The position numbers were made by a program, and so were the translations under genes. From an uncultured Alphaproteobacteria bacterium (GTDB lineage Bacteria > Pseudomonadota > Alphaproteobacteria > Methylaequorales > Methylaequoraceae): 39,599 nt of DNA. How positions within the stretch are numbered: the first letter of the stretch is position 1; each line of letters starts with the position of its first letter. Of this stretch, positions 15,310-24,647 are shown piece after piece. Location of the stretch: positions 1-39,599 of the forward strand of contig CACCPY010000013.1 of the NCBI GenBank assembly GCA_902547955.1. The letters are read 5' to 3'. The notes under the pieces are model-generated. The model worked only from the letters and a program-made list of their open reading frames with translations. It made no database searches and had not been told where the DNA came from.

Positions 15310-16460
15310 ATTAACTTGAAGTGCCTCAAAATATAATTTCTATTCTCATCTAAATCAGGAGCCTTAAAAGATTTTTTGTTATTTTTTAAAAAAGATAATT
15401 TAATAGGGTTTCCAGATACTTTTAGAGATTTCACAACATCGTCACTATAGTTTTTTATCATTCCTCTATTTTCTATTTGTTTGTTATTAAAAAGATCCTT
15501 TACTGTATTAATATGAGAACAAGGTATCTGATTTTCTTGAAGTTTTTTAATCCAAAACTCCTTCTTTTTTTTTGTTAAGATAATTTCAATTTGTTTTCTT
15601 AATAAATTTAAATTTTTATTTCTTAAATCATTTGTAATAAACAATTTATTTTGAGCTATTTTTTCATCACCAATTATTTTACAAAATCTATAAAACATTT
15701 TGTCGTTGCCTATTGCAATTACTAATGAGCCATTTAAGGTTTCGAATGCCCCAAAAGGAGTTATTGATGGATGGTCTGTTCCCAAAGGTTCAGGTATTTT
15801 TTTTTCGACAGAGTATCTAGATATTGCATTTTCAAGTATTGCTACTTGACAATCTAACATACTTAAATCTAATCTTGAGCCAAGTTTTGTTTTATTTCTA
15901 TAAATCAATTGCAATAAAATTCCAATCACTGTGTATAAACCCGCTGTAATGTCTCCAATGGATGTACCAACTCTGCATAACTGATTTTTGTTGTTTCCTG
16001 TTATGCTCATTATCCCTCCCATTGCCTGAACAATCATATCGTATGCCGGAAAAGATTTCATTGGACCTGTTTCTCCAAAACCACTTATTTTAGCTTGTAT
16101 AAGCTTTGGATATTCCTTGCTGAGATATTTTTGTGAGAAACCAAATTTCTCTATCGTTCCAGGTTTAAAATTATCAATTAATACATCTGACTGACCTAAT
16201 AATTTTTTAAAATATGTTTTTTCTTCATTATCATTTAAATCCAGGACTATGCTTTTTTTTCCTTTGTTTAAAGAAATAAAATAGCTAGATTTACCTTTGA
16301 TAAACGGTCCAAAATTTCTTGAATCATCACCACTTGGTTTTTCAACCTTAATAACTTCAGCACCCATATCAGAAAGAATCTGGGTTGCAAAGGGACCAGA
16401 CAGTACATTTGTTAAATCTAAAACAACGATTCCAAAGAGTGGGAGTTTATTTTCAGTCAA
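15306..16460 (-). CDS. Family III CoA-transferase (CaiB/BaiF type)
   Basis: This 384-aa protein has VVLDLTNVLSGPFATQILSD at the start, DMGAEVIKVEKPSGDD, the block ISGFGETGPM and the catalytic D170 in SIGDITAGLY. Family III enzymes move CoA between organic acids; the acids here cannot be told. The start is TTG (16458-16460): a stop precedes it directly, the next Met is at residue 32 (inside the fold), and an AAAAGGA Shine-Dalgarno lies 9 bases upstream. It is divergent from clpB. The possible carboxylic-acid link to the 3-hydroxyisobutyrate-dehydrogenase-like gene nearby is weak. Confidence 0.9.
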   Translation of the reverse strand: MTENKLPLFGIVVLDLTNVLSGPFATQILSDMGAEVIKVEKPSGDDSRNFGPFIKGKSSYFISLNKGKKSIVLDLNDNEEKTYFKKLLGQSDVLIDNFKPGTIEKFGFSQKYLSKEYPKLIQAKISGFGETGPMKSFPAYDMIVQAMGGIMSITGNNKNQLCRVGTSIGDITAGLYTVIGILLQLIYRNKTKLGSRLDLSMLDCQVAILENAISRYSVEKKIPEPLGTDHPSITPFGAFETLNGSLVIAIGNDKMFYRFCKIIGDEKIAQNKLFITNDLRNKNLNLLRKQIEIILTKKKKEFWIKKLQENQIPCSHINTVKDLFNNKQIENRGMIKNYSDDVVKSLKVSGNPIKLSFLKNNKKSFKAPDLDENRNYILRHFKLI

Positions 16461-16469
16461 CTAATTAAA

Positions 16470-16492
16470 TCCTTTTACTTAGGATTCTAAGT
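16470..16492. promoter_or_regulatory. Shine-Dalgarno for the TTG-start CoA-transferase gene and adjacent palindrome
   Basis: On minus AAAAGGA (16470-16476) sits 9 bases from the TTG start and decides it. Next to it is ACTTAG-GATT-CTAAGT (16477-16492), a 6-bp inverted repeat in the 51-bp gap shared with clpB. I see no clear heat-shock sigma factor promoter for clpB. Confidence 0.45.
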
Positions 16493-16511
16493 TATTAAAA
16501 TAAAAAATAAA

Positions 16512-19094
16512 ATGAATTTTGAACTTTTTAACGATAATAGCAAGATCCTTATTAATGATGCTCAAAACAAAGCTATTTCATTAAATCATCAACAAGTATC
16601 GACCGATCACCTAGTTTTTTCAATCCTTAAAGAAAATAATCATTTTCTCACGCAAATTTTTGAAGAACTTGATGTAGATTATTCAAAGCTCAAAGAGCAA
16701 ATTGAAATTTTTTTAAAAGCTAAACCAAAAATAATGGGTGAAAATATAAATATTTTTTTTTCCAGTGATCTAATTGAGGTCTTTGAAAAATCACAAAAAA
16801 TTAAAAATGAATTTGATGATGATTTTATATCTCCAGAAATTTTGCTATACACAATATTAAGTTGTGAAGAAACAGAAATATCCAATCTACTAACAAAAAG
16901 AGGAATAAATAAAAATAAACTAAAAGAAACAATTTTAAAACTTAGAAAGGGACAAACAATTAATTCACAGTCAAAATCAATAAATTCTGATTCTTTAAAA
17001 AAATTTTCTACTAACTTGACTGAGCTAGCAAAAAAGGGACAACTTGACCCCGTTATTGGTAGAGAGGAAGAAATCAGAAGAAGTATACAGGTACTCTCTA
17101 GAAGAACTAAAAATAATCCAGTTTTAATAGGTGAGCCTGGTGTTGGTAAAACTGCTATAGTTGAAGGGTTAGCCTTGAGAATAATCAATGATGATGTTCC
17201 AGAATCACTTAAAAACAAAACAATAATTTCACTTGATTTGGGATTGATTATAGCTGGAGCGAAGTTTAGGGGAGAATTTGAGGAAAGATTAAAAAATATT
17301 CTGAAAGAGGTTTCTCAGAATCAAGACTCAATTATATTATTTATTGACGAAATACATACGTTAGTTGGTGCCGGAAAAGCTGACGGTTCGCTAGACGCAT
17401 CAAATCTATTGAAACCTGCTTTGGCAAGAGGAGAACTTCATTGTATTGGTGCTACAACACTGAATGAATATAGAGAAAATATTGAAGCTGATGCAGCACT
17501 TGCAAGGCGTTTTCAGCAAATTCTCGTAGAAGAACCATCTATTGAAGATACTATTTCAATTCTTAGAGGGTTAAAAGAAAAATATGAAGTACATCATGGA
17601 GTTAAAATACTTGATTCTGCAATTGTATCAGCAGTTGAGCTTTCGGAAAGATACATCAATGATAGATTTCTACCAGATAAAGCAATTGACCTTATGGATG
17701 AAGCGGCCTCAAGAATTAGACTACAAATTGATTCTAAACCAGAACAATTAGATAAAATTCAAAGAAAACTTTTACAAAGTAGAATTGAATATGAAAGTTT
17801 AAAAAAAGACGATGATAAAAAATCGTTGGACAGATCGGAAAATTTAAAAACACAAATTTTTGAACTTGAGAGTGATTATAAAAAAGAAAATAATGAATGG
17901 TTAGCTCAAAAAAATAAAATTATAGAAACGCAAAAGTTAAAATCTGAAATTGATTTTGAAAAAAATAAACTTAACATTCTTCAAAGAGAAGGCAAATTGT
18001 CGGAAGCTGGTGAATTAGCTTATGGAAAGATTCCAATGTTAGAGAAACAACTTTTAGATTTAGAGGAGCAAAAGACTAAAAATGATATGATAAGTAAGTC
18101 GGTAACATCATCTGAAATAGCTAGTGTAATTTCCAAAACAACAGGCATACCTCTTGAAAGAATGCTCGAAAATGAAAAAGATAAATTATTGGGAATGAAT
18201 AATGAACTTCAAAAAATGGTTATTGGTCAAAATGATGCAATAGAAAAAATATCATCTGCAGTTTTAAGATCAAGAGCTGGCATACAAAATCCCAGTAGAC
18301 CAATTGGTATTTTTTTATTTTTAGGTCCTACAGGTGTTGGTAAAACCGAGCTATGCAAAGCATTATCAAAATTTCTGTTTGATGAGGAAAAATCTCTTTA
18401 CAGGCTAGATATGTCAGAATATATGGAAAAACATTCGGTATCAAAATTAATTGGTTCGCCTCCAGGATATGTTGGCTATGAAAGTGGGGGGCAATTAACT
18501 GAATCTGTGAGACGTAAGCCATATCAGGTTATCCTATTAGATGAGATAGAGAAAGCTCATTCTGATATTTATAATATTTTATTACAGGTTTTTGATGATG
18601 GTAGATTAACAGATTCACACGGAAGAGTGGTAAATTTTAAAAATACCGTTATTATTATGACGTCAAATATTGGAGCTGAGCACATAAACTTCTCTGAAGA
18701 CCAAAAAAGTAAAATAGAAGTATTCACCAAGGAAAAAGTTTATGAAGAAATTAAAGTAAATTTTAAACCAGAATTTATTAATAGAATTGATGAAATTATT
18801 TTATTTAATAGGCTTACCAAAAACGAAATGAAAGAAATCTTAAAAATTCAAATTCAAGATTTGTTAAAACTATTAAAAGATAAAAAAATAAAAATTAGCG
18901 TAGATAAAAATGCTGAAGATTGGTTAATTAATGAAGGTTTCTCAGCCTCCTACGGAGCAAGGCCTCTTAAAAGAGTTATTCAAAACTTCATTGAAGATAA
19001 AATTGCTTTAATGATAATTAGTAATGAATTGAAAGAAGATAAAGAAGTTTTAGTTTCTACAAAAAATAATGATTTAACATTTAATATAAGATGA
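16512..19094 (+). CDS. clpB: ATP-dependent chaperone ClpB
   Basis: This 860-aa AAA+ disaggregase has an N-domain with two Clp repeats (about 1-145), a first AAA domain with Walker A at 207-214 (GEPGVGKT), a coiled-coil M domain (about 410-520) and a second AAA domain with Walker A at 605-612 (GPTGVGKT). [18 protein letters not shown] and the Clp sensor region [10 protein letters not shown] follow. The M domain separates it from ClpA, and the absence of a ClpP-binding loop fits. With DnaK it solubilises aggregated proteins. Its length is normal. It overlaps the next gene by 4 bp. Confidence 0.97.
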   Translation: MNFELFNDNSKILINDAQNKAISLNHQQVSTDHLVFSILKENNHFLTQIFEELDVDYSKLKEQIEIFLKAKPKIMGENINIFFSSDLIEVFEKSQKIKNEFDDDFISPEILLYTILSCEETEISNLLTKRGINKNKLKETILKLRKGQTINSQSKSINSDSLKKFSTNLTELAKKGQLDPVIGREEEIRRSIQVLSRRTKNNPVLIGEPGVGKTAIVEGLALRIINDDVPESLKNKTIISLDLGLIIAGAKFRGEFEERLKNILKEVSQNQDSIILFIDEIHTLVGAGKADGSLDASNLLKPALARGELHCIGATTLNEYRENIEADAALARRFQQILVEEPSIEDTISILRGLKEKYEVHHGVKILDSAIVSAVELSERYINDRFLPDKAIDLMDEAASRIRLQIDSKPEQLDKIQRKLLQSRIEYESLKKDDDKKSLDRSENLKTQIFELESDYKKENNEWLAQKNKIIETQKLKSEIDFEKNKLNILQREGKLSEAGELAYGKIPMLEKQLLDLEEQKTKNDMISKSVTSSEIASVISKTTGIPLERMLENEKDKLLGMNNELQKMVIGQNDAIEKISSAVLRSRAGIQNPSRPIGIFLFLGPTGVGKTELCKALSKFLFDEEKSLYRLDMSEYMEKHSVSKLIGSPPGYVGYESGGQLTESVRRKPYQVILLDEIEKAHSDIYNILLQVFDDGRLTDSHGRVVNFKNTVIIMTSNIGAEHINFSEDQKSKIEVFTKEKVYEEIKVNFKPEFINRIDEIILFNRLTKNEMKEILKIQIQDLLKLLKDKKIKISVDKNAEDWLINEGFSASYGARPLKRVIQNFIEDKIALMIISNELKEDKEVLVSTKNNDLTFNIR

Positions 19095-19972
19095 AAAAAG
19101 TTGGTTTTATTGGTCTTGGAGTCATGGGTTCTAACATGGCAAAAAATTTAATAAACCATGTTGACCAATTAAATATAATTTCACGAAATTCAAAAAAAAC
19201 ATTAAACTTTGTTTCAAAACTTAAAAAGAATAAAAAGTTAAAAATATTTGATACATTAGAGGATCTTACAAAACAATCAAATATAATTATATCGTGTGTT
19301 GGAAATGATAGAGATTTAAAAGATATATTTTTAACTAAAAAAGGAATTATAAATTATGTATCTAAGAATACTGTAATAATAGATCATACAACAGCATCAG
19401 TAGAAATAACTGAAGTTTTGAACAAGAAATTTTTAATCAAAAAATGTTTATTTTATGACGCACCCGTAAGTGGTGGTGAAATTGGTGCAATTAACGGAAC
19501 TCTTTCAATTATGGTTGGTGGCAATAAAAAAAAAATTAATTTGATAAAAAACATCGTTAGTAACTATTCAAAATCAATTGTTTATATGGGAAAAAGTGGT
19601 AACGGTCAGCTCACAAAGATGGTAAATCAAATTTGTGTGGCATCAATTATTCAGGGTTTAGCTGAGGGATTATTTTTTGCTAAGAAAAAAAAATTAAATG
19701 TGGATAATTTAATGAAAGTTATTGGTAATGGAGCGGGTCAATCTTGGCAATTTGATAATAGAACGAAAACAATGTGGGATAATAAATTTAATTTTGGTTT
19801 CATGAATAAACTCATGTTAAAAGATCTAAAAATTATTCTGAAAGAAACAAAAAATGTAAATATAAATTTACCAATTACAAAGATCATAAAAGGTTACTAT
19901 TCCAATTTAGTGAAAAAAGGCTATTCTCATGAGGATACCTCTAATTTAATAAGATTATTAAACAAAAACTAA
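19091..19972 (+). CDS. 3-hydroxyisobutyrate dehydrogenase-like NAD(P) oxidoreductase
   Basis: This 293-aa beta-hydroxyacid dehydrogenase has an N-terminal Rossmann motif [16 protein letters not shown], the substrate loop [19 protein letters not shown] and the catalytic K176 in GQLTKMVNQ. Substrates in the family include 3-hydroxyisobutyrate, tartronate semialdehyde, 6-phosphogluconate and succinic semialdehyde, and the sequence does not decide among them. It starts within the clpB stop (ATGA), which is an unusual partner. It is convergent with hflX, sharing 4 bases. Confidence 0.87.
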   Translation: MKKVGFIGLGVMGSNMAKNLINHVDQLNIISRNSKKTLNFVSKLKKNKKLKIFDTLEDLTKQSNIIISCVGNDRDLKDIFLTKKGIINYVSKNTVIIDHTTASVEITEVLNKKFLIKKCLFYDAPVSGGEIGAINGTLSIMVGGNKKKINLIKNIVSNYSKSIVYMGKSGNGQLTKMVNQICVASIIQGLAEGLFFAKKKKLNVDNLMKVIGNGAGQSWQFDNRTKTMWDNKFNFGFMNKLMLKDLKIILKETKNVNINLPITKIIKGYYSNLVKKGYSHEDTSNLIRLLNKN

Positions 19973-21048
19973 GTTAATATTTTTTGGTAGATCTTATTTT
20001 TTAAATTATCAATGCCAATTCCTTCTAATGCTGAAATTAAAATTGTTTTTTCATCAACTAAATTATGTAACTTATTAGTATTATCTATAAGATCAACTTT
20101 GTTTATAACATCAATTATTTTTTTCTCATGATTATCAATTCCTATTTCTTGTAATATTTTTAAAACTTCTTTTTTTTGCTCTAGATAATAATCATTAGAA
20201 ATATCTCTTATATGAAGAATTAAATCTGAGTAGATAATCTCGTCCAGTGTCGATTTAAAAGAATCAACTAATGTAGTCGGTAAATCGCTAATAAATCCAA
20301 CAGTATCTACAAATAAAAGATTTATATTCTTAAAAAAAGATTTCCTTATTGTTGAGTCCAGTGAAGCAAATAACATATCCTTAGACAAAACATTTGACTT
20401 GGTTAATTTATTGAATAGTGTTGATTTACCAGAATTTGTATATCCAACAAGAGCAATGACTGGGAGCTTGTTTTTTTTTCTTCTATATCTCTGAATATCT
20501 CTAATTGAGATAATCTTTTTTATTTTTTTTTTTAACCTATTTATTTTTTCAGTTAATTGTCGTTTATCGGATTCTATTTGTTTTTCTCCAGGCCCACCCA
20601 TGAAGCCAGCACCTCCTCTTTGTCTTTCTAAGTGTGTCCAAGACCTAACAAGTCTGCTCTTTTGAAACTGAAGACTGGCTAGTTCAACACTTAATTTACC
20701 TTCGTTAGAATTAGCTCTGGAACCAAAGATTTCTAATATCAAGCCAGTTCTATCTATTACTTTTGCATTTAGTTCATTTTCAAGGTTTCTTTGTTGTATA
20801 GGAGTCAAATTTACGTTAAGAAAAACTACGTCTACAGATGATTCTTTAATTTGTTTTTTAAAATATAAAATGTTACCTTTGTTAATAAAAGTTTTTGGAC
20901 TGATTTTTTCTAAGCCAATTGTAAAGCTTTTCCTACATCTTAAATCTATGGCTTCAACTAAATTCTTTGCCTCTTCCAAGTAATATTTTTGTTTATACTT
21001 TGAGAACTTTAAAAAGGGATGTATTACAAAAATATCATTGTGGTTCAT
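19969..21048 (-). CDS. hflX: GTPase HflX
   Basis: This 359-aa protein has the HflX-specific block HLERQRGGAGFMGGPGEKQ, a basic coiled linker, then a G domain with GYTNSGKSTLFNKL (G1), DTVGFISDLP (G3) and NKVDL (G4). HflX binds the 50S ribosome and splits stalled ribosomes, notably after heat stress. The protein is shorter than many relatives (about 420-450), with a reduced C-terminal end. It starts inside the dat stop (ATGA) and is the last gene of the long ntr operon. In most alphaproteobacteria hfq directly precedes it; here it does not. Confidence 0.95.
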   Translation of the reverse strand: MNHNDIFVIHPFLKFSKYKQKYYLEEAKNLVEAIDLRCRKSFTIGLEKISPKTFINKGNILYFKKQIKESSVDVVFLNVNLTPIQQRNLENELNAKVIDRTGLILEIFGSRANSNEGKLSVELASLQFQKSRLVRSWTHLERQRGGAGFMGGPGEKQIESDKRQLTEKINRLKKKIKKIISIRDIQRYRRKKNKLPVIALVGYTNSGKSTLFNKLTKSNVLSKDMLFASLDSTIRKSFFKNINLLFVDTVGFISDLPTTLVDSFKSTLDEIIYSDLILHIRDISNDYYLEQKKEVLKILQEIGIDNHEKKIIDVINKVDLIDNTNKLHNLVDEKTILISALEGIGIDNLKNKIYQKILT

Positions 21049-21893
21049 TTTATCTGTTTAATTAGATATTTATTATATAATTCCATAATTTTAAGTGTAA
21101 TGATTCCTGGTTTACCTTTATTAATAATACACTTGTCAATTTTTATTACTGGAAGTACACCTACAGTTGTACTGGTAAGAAAAGCCTCCTTGCATTTTTG
21201 AATATCATTAATTGTAAAGGATTTTTCTTTTACTAAAAAACCGTTTGATTTAGCAATTCTAATCACACAATCTCTAGTTACGCCTCCCAAAATTAAATTA
21301 TTAGCTGGATGAGTAAAGATCACATTTTTTGTATTAACGATGAAAGCATTTGAAGTGGACCCCTCTGTTATATGATTATTTCTTGATTGCCAAATTTCGT
21401 AAAATCCTTTATCAGAAGCTTTTTGTTTTTCTAATAGGTTAGGTAGTAATGATATAGACTTAATATCACACCTTAGCCATCTTAAATCCTGTGAAATACC
21501 GACGCCTACCCCTTTAATTAGGTTTTTTAAATCTTTATTCGCAAAAGTAAAAATAACTACATTTGGTTTGACATTGTTAGGAAACAAATGATTTCTTTTT
21601 GCACTTCCTCTTGTTATTTGTAAATAAATAAAACCATCTACTGTGCTATTAAGATTTATTAAATTACTTATTATCAATTCAAGAGACTTAAAATTTTTAA
21701 AAGGATGGGTAATATTCAAATTATCTAAAGATCTCTTTAATCTTGTAGTATGTTTTTTGAAGTTTAACAATTTTTGTTTAGTAAAACCTATAACCTCATA
21801 CACACCATCAGAAAAATTAAAACCCCTGTCTTCAACTGAAATTAAAGCTTTCGATCTGCTCTGGTATGAACCATTAACATAATAAATTGTCAT
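21045..21893 (-). CDS. dat: D-amino-acid aminotransferase (class IV, PLP)
   Basis: This 282-aa fold-type IV aminotransferase carries the PLP Lys at K145 in RCDIKSISLLPNLL, the same motif and residue number as bacterial D-amino-acid transaminases. Other conserved blocks are EDRGFNFSDGVYEV near the start and ITEGSTSNAFIV (cofactor phosphate loop). It makes D-glutamate or D-alanine for peptidoglycan, or recycles D-amino acids. Its ATG overlaps the trkA stop by one base (TAATG). Branched-chain aminotransferase and aminodeoxychorismate lyase are relatives, but the DIKS-LLPN context favours Dat, which is often found at this place in alphaproteobacteria. Confidence 0.88.
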   Translation of the reverse strand: MTIYYVNGSYQSRSKALISVEDRGFNFSDGVYEVIGFTKQKLLNFKKHTTRLKRSLDNLNITHPFKNFKSLELIISNLINLNSTVDGFIYLQITRGSAKRNHLFPNNVKPNVVIFTFANKDLKNLIKGVGVGISQDLRWLRCDIKSISLLPNLLEKQKASDKGFYEIWQSRNNHITEGSTSNAFIVNTKNVIFTHPANNLILGGVTRDCVIRIAKSNGFLVKEKSFTINDIQKCKEAFLTSTTVGVLPVIKIDKCIINKGKPGIITLKIMELYNKYLIKQIK

Positions 21894-23275
21894 TAAAAAA
21901 ACTCAATATTCACTTCTGAATACTTTTCAATATCTTTTATAGAAGATGGTTCAGAAAAAATTATTAACTTATCTTTAACTAGTAAGGTAGTATTTTCATC
22001 TGGAAAAATTAATTCATTATTTCTTACGATTCCTCCAATAACTACACCCTTAGGAATTGTTAATTCGGCAATTTTTTTGTCAGCAAACTTCGTTGTAGGT
22101 AATATTTCTATTTCCATAATTTCACCACGTTCGTTTCCAAAATCATGTACCTCCTTGACTTTACCTCTTCTTACATATTGAAGTATTGCTGAGGTTGTAA
22201 TGTTTCCAGGATTAATCAGAACATCAAGATTTAACTTTTTTGAAAGTCTTCTATAATTCTGATTTCTAACAATCGCCATTGATCTCTTACAACCCAAATC
22301 TTTGGCTAATAATGAGGAAAAAATATTTACCTCATCATCGTCAGTAACTGAGATTATTGCTTCAGCAGCCGAGGCACCCGCTTCCTTTAACAAATCTGCA
22401 TCTAATGCGTCACCACATAAAATAGTATTTTGAGTGGAAATTTCCGAAGCTATACTTTTTGATCTGGTTATATTACTATCAATGATTTTACAACTTATAT
22501 CTTGATAATCATTTTCTAAAATTTTGATAATACTTCTACCAATGTTTCCTGCTCCAACAATAACAACCTTTCGATTTTCTTGAGATTTAATACCAAACAC
22601 TCTCAGAGCCCTTAGAAGATCATTATTCTTTAAACAAATATAAATATCATCACCTGGATATATCTCTACTTTGCCAGATGGTAAAATTATTTCATTATCT
22701 CTAAAAATTGAAAGGATTTTGACTTCTAGACCTGAGAAAATACCAGGTAACATTCTCAATGGCGTATTAATTATTGGACAAGATTCATTTATAGATAAAC
22801 CTATTATTCTTGCAACTTTATCACCTAAATAAAATGAATCAAAAGAACCCGGAGTGTTTAATTTTCGAATAATAGCTTTTGCTATTTCTAGTTCTGGAGA
22901 AATAATGGCGTCAACATCAATTTTTTCTTTGGCAAACAAACGATTATAATATTTAGGGTTCAAATAATCAGAGTCCTTAACTCTTGCAACTTTTGTTGGA
23001 ATTTTAAATAGATGTTTGGCTAGCTCACAACTTAAAAGATTACACTCATCTTTTTCAGAAACAGCAATGATAATATCGGCATCATCCGCTCCCGCTTTCT
23101 CAAGCGTCTCTGGCAGAGCAGTTGGACCACAAACACTTTTTAAATCAACATTTTTACTTAAAGACCTTAAAAGAACCTCAGACTCGTCAATAACTGTTAC
23201 ATCATTATCTTCGTAAACCAATTGCTTGGCTATGTTAGAACCAACCTCACTCGCTCCACAAATAATAATTTTCAT
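21893..23275 (-). CDS. trkA: Trk potassium uptake regulator TrkA
   Basis: This 460-aa peripheral protein is built of two tandem RCK units. Each has a Rossmann NAD site (IIICGASEVGSNIAKQL at 2-18 and VVIVGAGNIGRSIIKIL at about 233-249) followed by a TrkA-C domain. It gates a TrkH/TrkG potassium channel, which is not in this window. The position after ntrX is standard for alphaproteobacteria. It starts 4 bases after the ntrX stop. Confidence 0.95.
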   Translation of the reverse strand: MKIIICGASEVGSNIAKQLVYEDNDVTVIDESEVLLRSLSKNVDLKSVCGPTALPETLEKAGADDADIIIAVSEKDECNLLSCELAKHLFKIPTKVARVKDSDYLNPKYYNRLFAKEKIDVDAIISPELEIAKAIIRKLNTPGSFDSFYLGDKVARIIGLSINESCPIINTPLRMLPGIFSGLEVKILSIFRDNEIILPSGKVEIYPGDDIYICLKNNDLLRALRVFGIKSQENRKVVIVGAGNIGRSIIKILENDYQDISCKIIDSNITRSKSIASEISTQNTILCGDALDADLLKEAGASAAEAIISVTDDDEVNIFSSLLAKDLGCKRSMAIVRNQNYRRLSKKLNLDVLINPGNITTSAILQYVRRGKVKEVHDFGNERGEIMEIEILPTTKFADKKIAELTIPKGVVIGGIVRNNELIFPDENTTLLVKDKLIIFSEPSSIKDIEKYSEVNIEFF

Positions 23276-23279
23276 AATA

Positions 23280-24647
23280 TTATTCCGTTTTAATATTTAA
23301 GGATTTAAGTTTTCTATACAGTGCTGTTCTTTCCATACCTATTTGTTTTGACATTTTGGAAATATTCATATTAAATTTACCTAAATTATACTCCAAATAT
23401 TTTTTTTCAAAAATCTCTCTCGCATTTTTTAAGTTTTGATTTAAAAAATCAATTTCACCAATTAAATTCTTATCACCGATAAAATTTAACATTAGTTTAA
23501 CTAAATTCTCCCTATTAATTTGGTCTTTATTGATATCACATAATACAGACAAACTCCACTCAAGGAATTTTTTTAATTGCAATGTGTTCTTGAAACATTC
23601 AATATCCATAACGAATGATAAAAAATCTTTACTAATATTATTAATACTTATATTTTTTTGAGTAGCAATTTCATTTATAAATACATTTATTAAATCAAAC
23701 TTATCATGAAATCTCTCAGAGAGTGCAGGAACATATATCTCATAAAAGTTTAAATTTTTAACAAGATCATCCCTAAGGATTTTTTTTTTTTTTAAATACT
23801 CTAATGAAAAATCAGATGAACAAATTACACGGAAATCAATTGTTTTAAATGAACCTCCTCCTATTCTTCTATATTTTTTTTCTTCAAATACTCTAACAAG
23901 TTTACCTTGATTTTTTGAACTTAGTTGATCAATGTTTTTGAATAAAAGGGTCCCACCGTTAACCTCTTCAAAAACTCCAGTTTTTTTTAAAATCTGTTTT
24001 TCTTCTTTTCCAAAGAATTCCTCCTCTACATGGTTTTCTTCTAAAAGAGCTAAATCAACAGTTTTAAAATTTTTGAAAAATCGATTAGATTCACTGTGAA
24101 TTTTTTTAGCTAAAAATTCTTTACCGCTTCCTTTATCCCCATTAAGAAAAACAAATGATTCAGTTTTAATAATTTTTTTTAAACGTGCTATAGTATTTTT
24201 TGAACAATCAGATTTGGCAATATAATTATAACCTTTATTTTTATAAATGTTGTTAATTCGAGATTTTAAGTCATAATTTTCTAATGCTTTTTTAACTTTA
24301 AAAATTAAAAGGTCTCCGTCAAAAGGCTTTTCAATAAAATCATAAGCCCCTTTTTTAATTGAGTTTACAGCTGTTTCTATATTTCCGTGCCCACTGATCA
24401 TGATAATTGGAACATTAACATTAATTTCCAGTATTTTCTCCAAGGTCTGAAAGCCATCAAGTTTGGAGTTATTCAACCAAATATCAAGAATTACAAGTGA
24501 ATAATCTTTTTTTTTAAATGAATTAATTGCTTCCTCTGAAGAAATCATTGATTTAGTCTCAAATCCTTTGTCATTTAATAGACCAGATATTTGTTCACAA
24601 ATATCTTTTTCGTCATCAATAATTAAAATTTCATTTAGCTTAGTCAT
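23280..24647 (-). CDS. ntrX: Response regulator NtrX with degenerate AAA+ domain
   Basis: This 455-aa protein has a receiver domain (1-125) with phosphoacceptor D55 and acidic D11-D12, an AAA+ domain (about 145-380) and a C-terminal Fis-type helix-turn-helix (ISKMSKQIGMERTALYRKL). Walker A (170-177, GDKGSGKE) is near normal. At Walker B, where GGTLFLDE is expected, it reads GGTLLFKN, so the catalytic Asp-Glu pair is Lys-Asn (K237, N238). No GAFTGA sigma-54 loop is present; NtrX often lacks that loop, but loss of the Walker B acids suggests an ATPase-dead DNA-binding regulator. Its partner kinase NtrY is encoded just upstream (8-bp overlap). A run of 14 T lies at 23780-23793. Confidence 0.93.
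   Translation of the reverse strand: MTKLNEILIIDDEKDICEQISGLLNDKGFETKSMISSEEAINSFKKKDYSLVILDIWLNNSKLDGFQTLEKILEINVNVPIIMISGHGNIETAVNSIKKGAYDFIEKPFDGDLLIFKVKKALENYDLKSRINNIYKNKGYNYIAKSDCSKNTIARLKKIIKTESFVFLNGDKGSGKEFLAKKIHSESNRFFKNFKTVDLALLEENHVEEEFFGKEEKQILKKTGVFEEVNGGTLLFKNIDQLSSKNQGKLVRVFEEKKYRRIGGGSFKTIDFRVICSSDFSLEYLKKKKILRDDLVKNLNFYEIYVPALSERFHDKFDLINVFINEIATQKNISINNISKDFLSFVMDIECFKNTLQLKKFLEWSLSVLCDINKDQINRENLVKLMLNFIGDKNLIGEIDFLNQNLKNAREIFEKKYLEYNLGKFNMNISKMSKQIGMERTALYRKLKSLNIKTE

Noticed and set aside
16679-17218. A 179-codon minus-strand reading frame inside clpB
   Set aside because: It lies opposite the conserved first AAA domain and has Ser/Leu/Phe composition typical of an antisense shadow.
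21045-21893. Branched-chain aminotransferase or aminodeoxychorismate lyase
   Set aside because: The K145 context DIKS followed by LLPN and the gene's position favour D-amino-acid aminotransferase.
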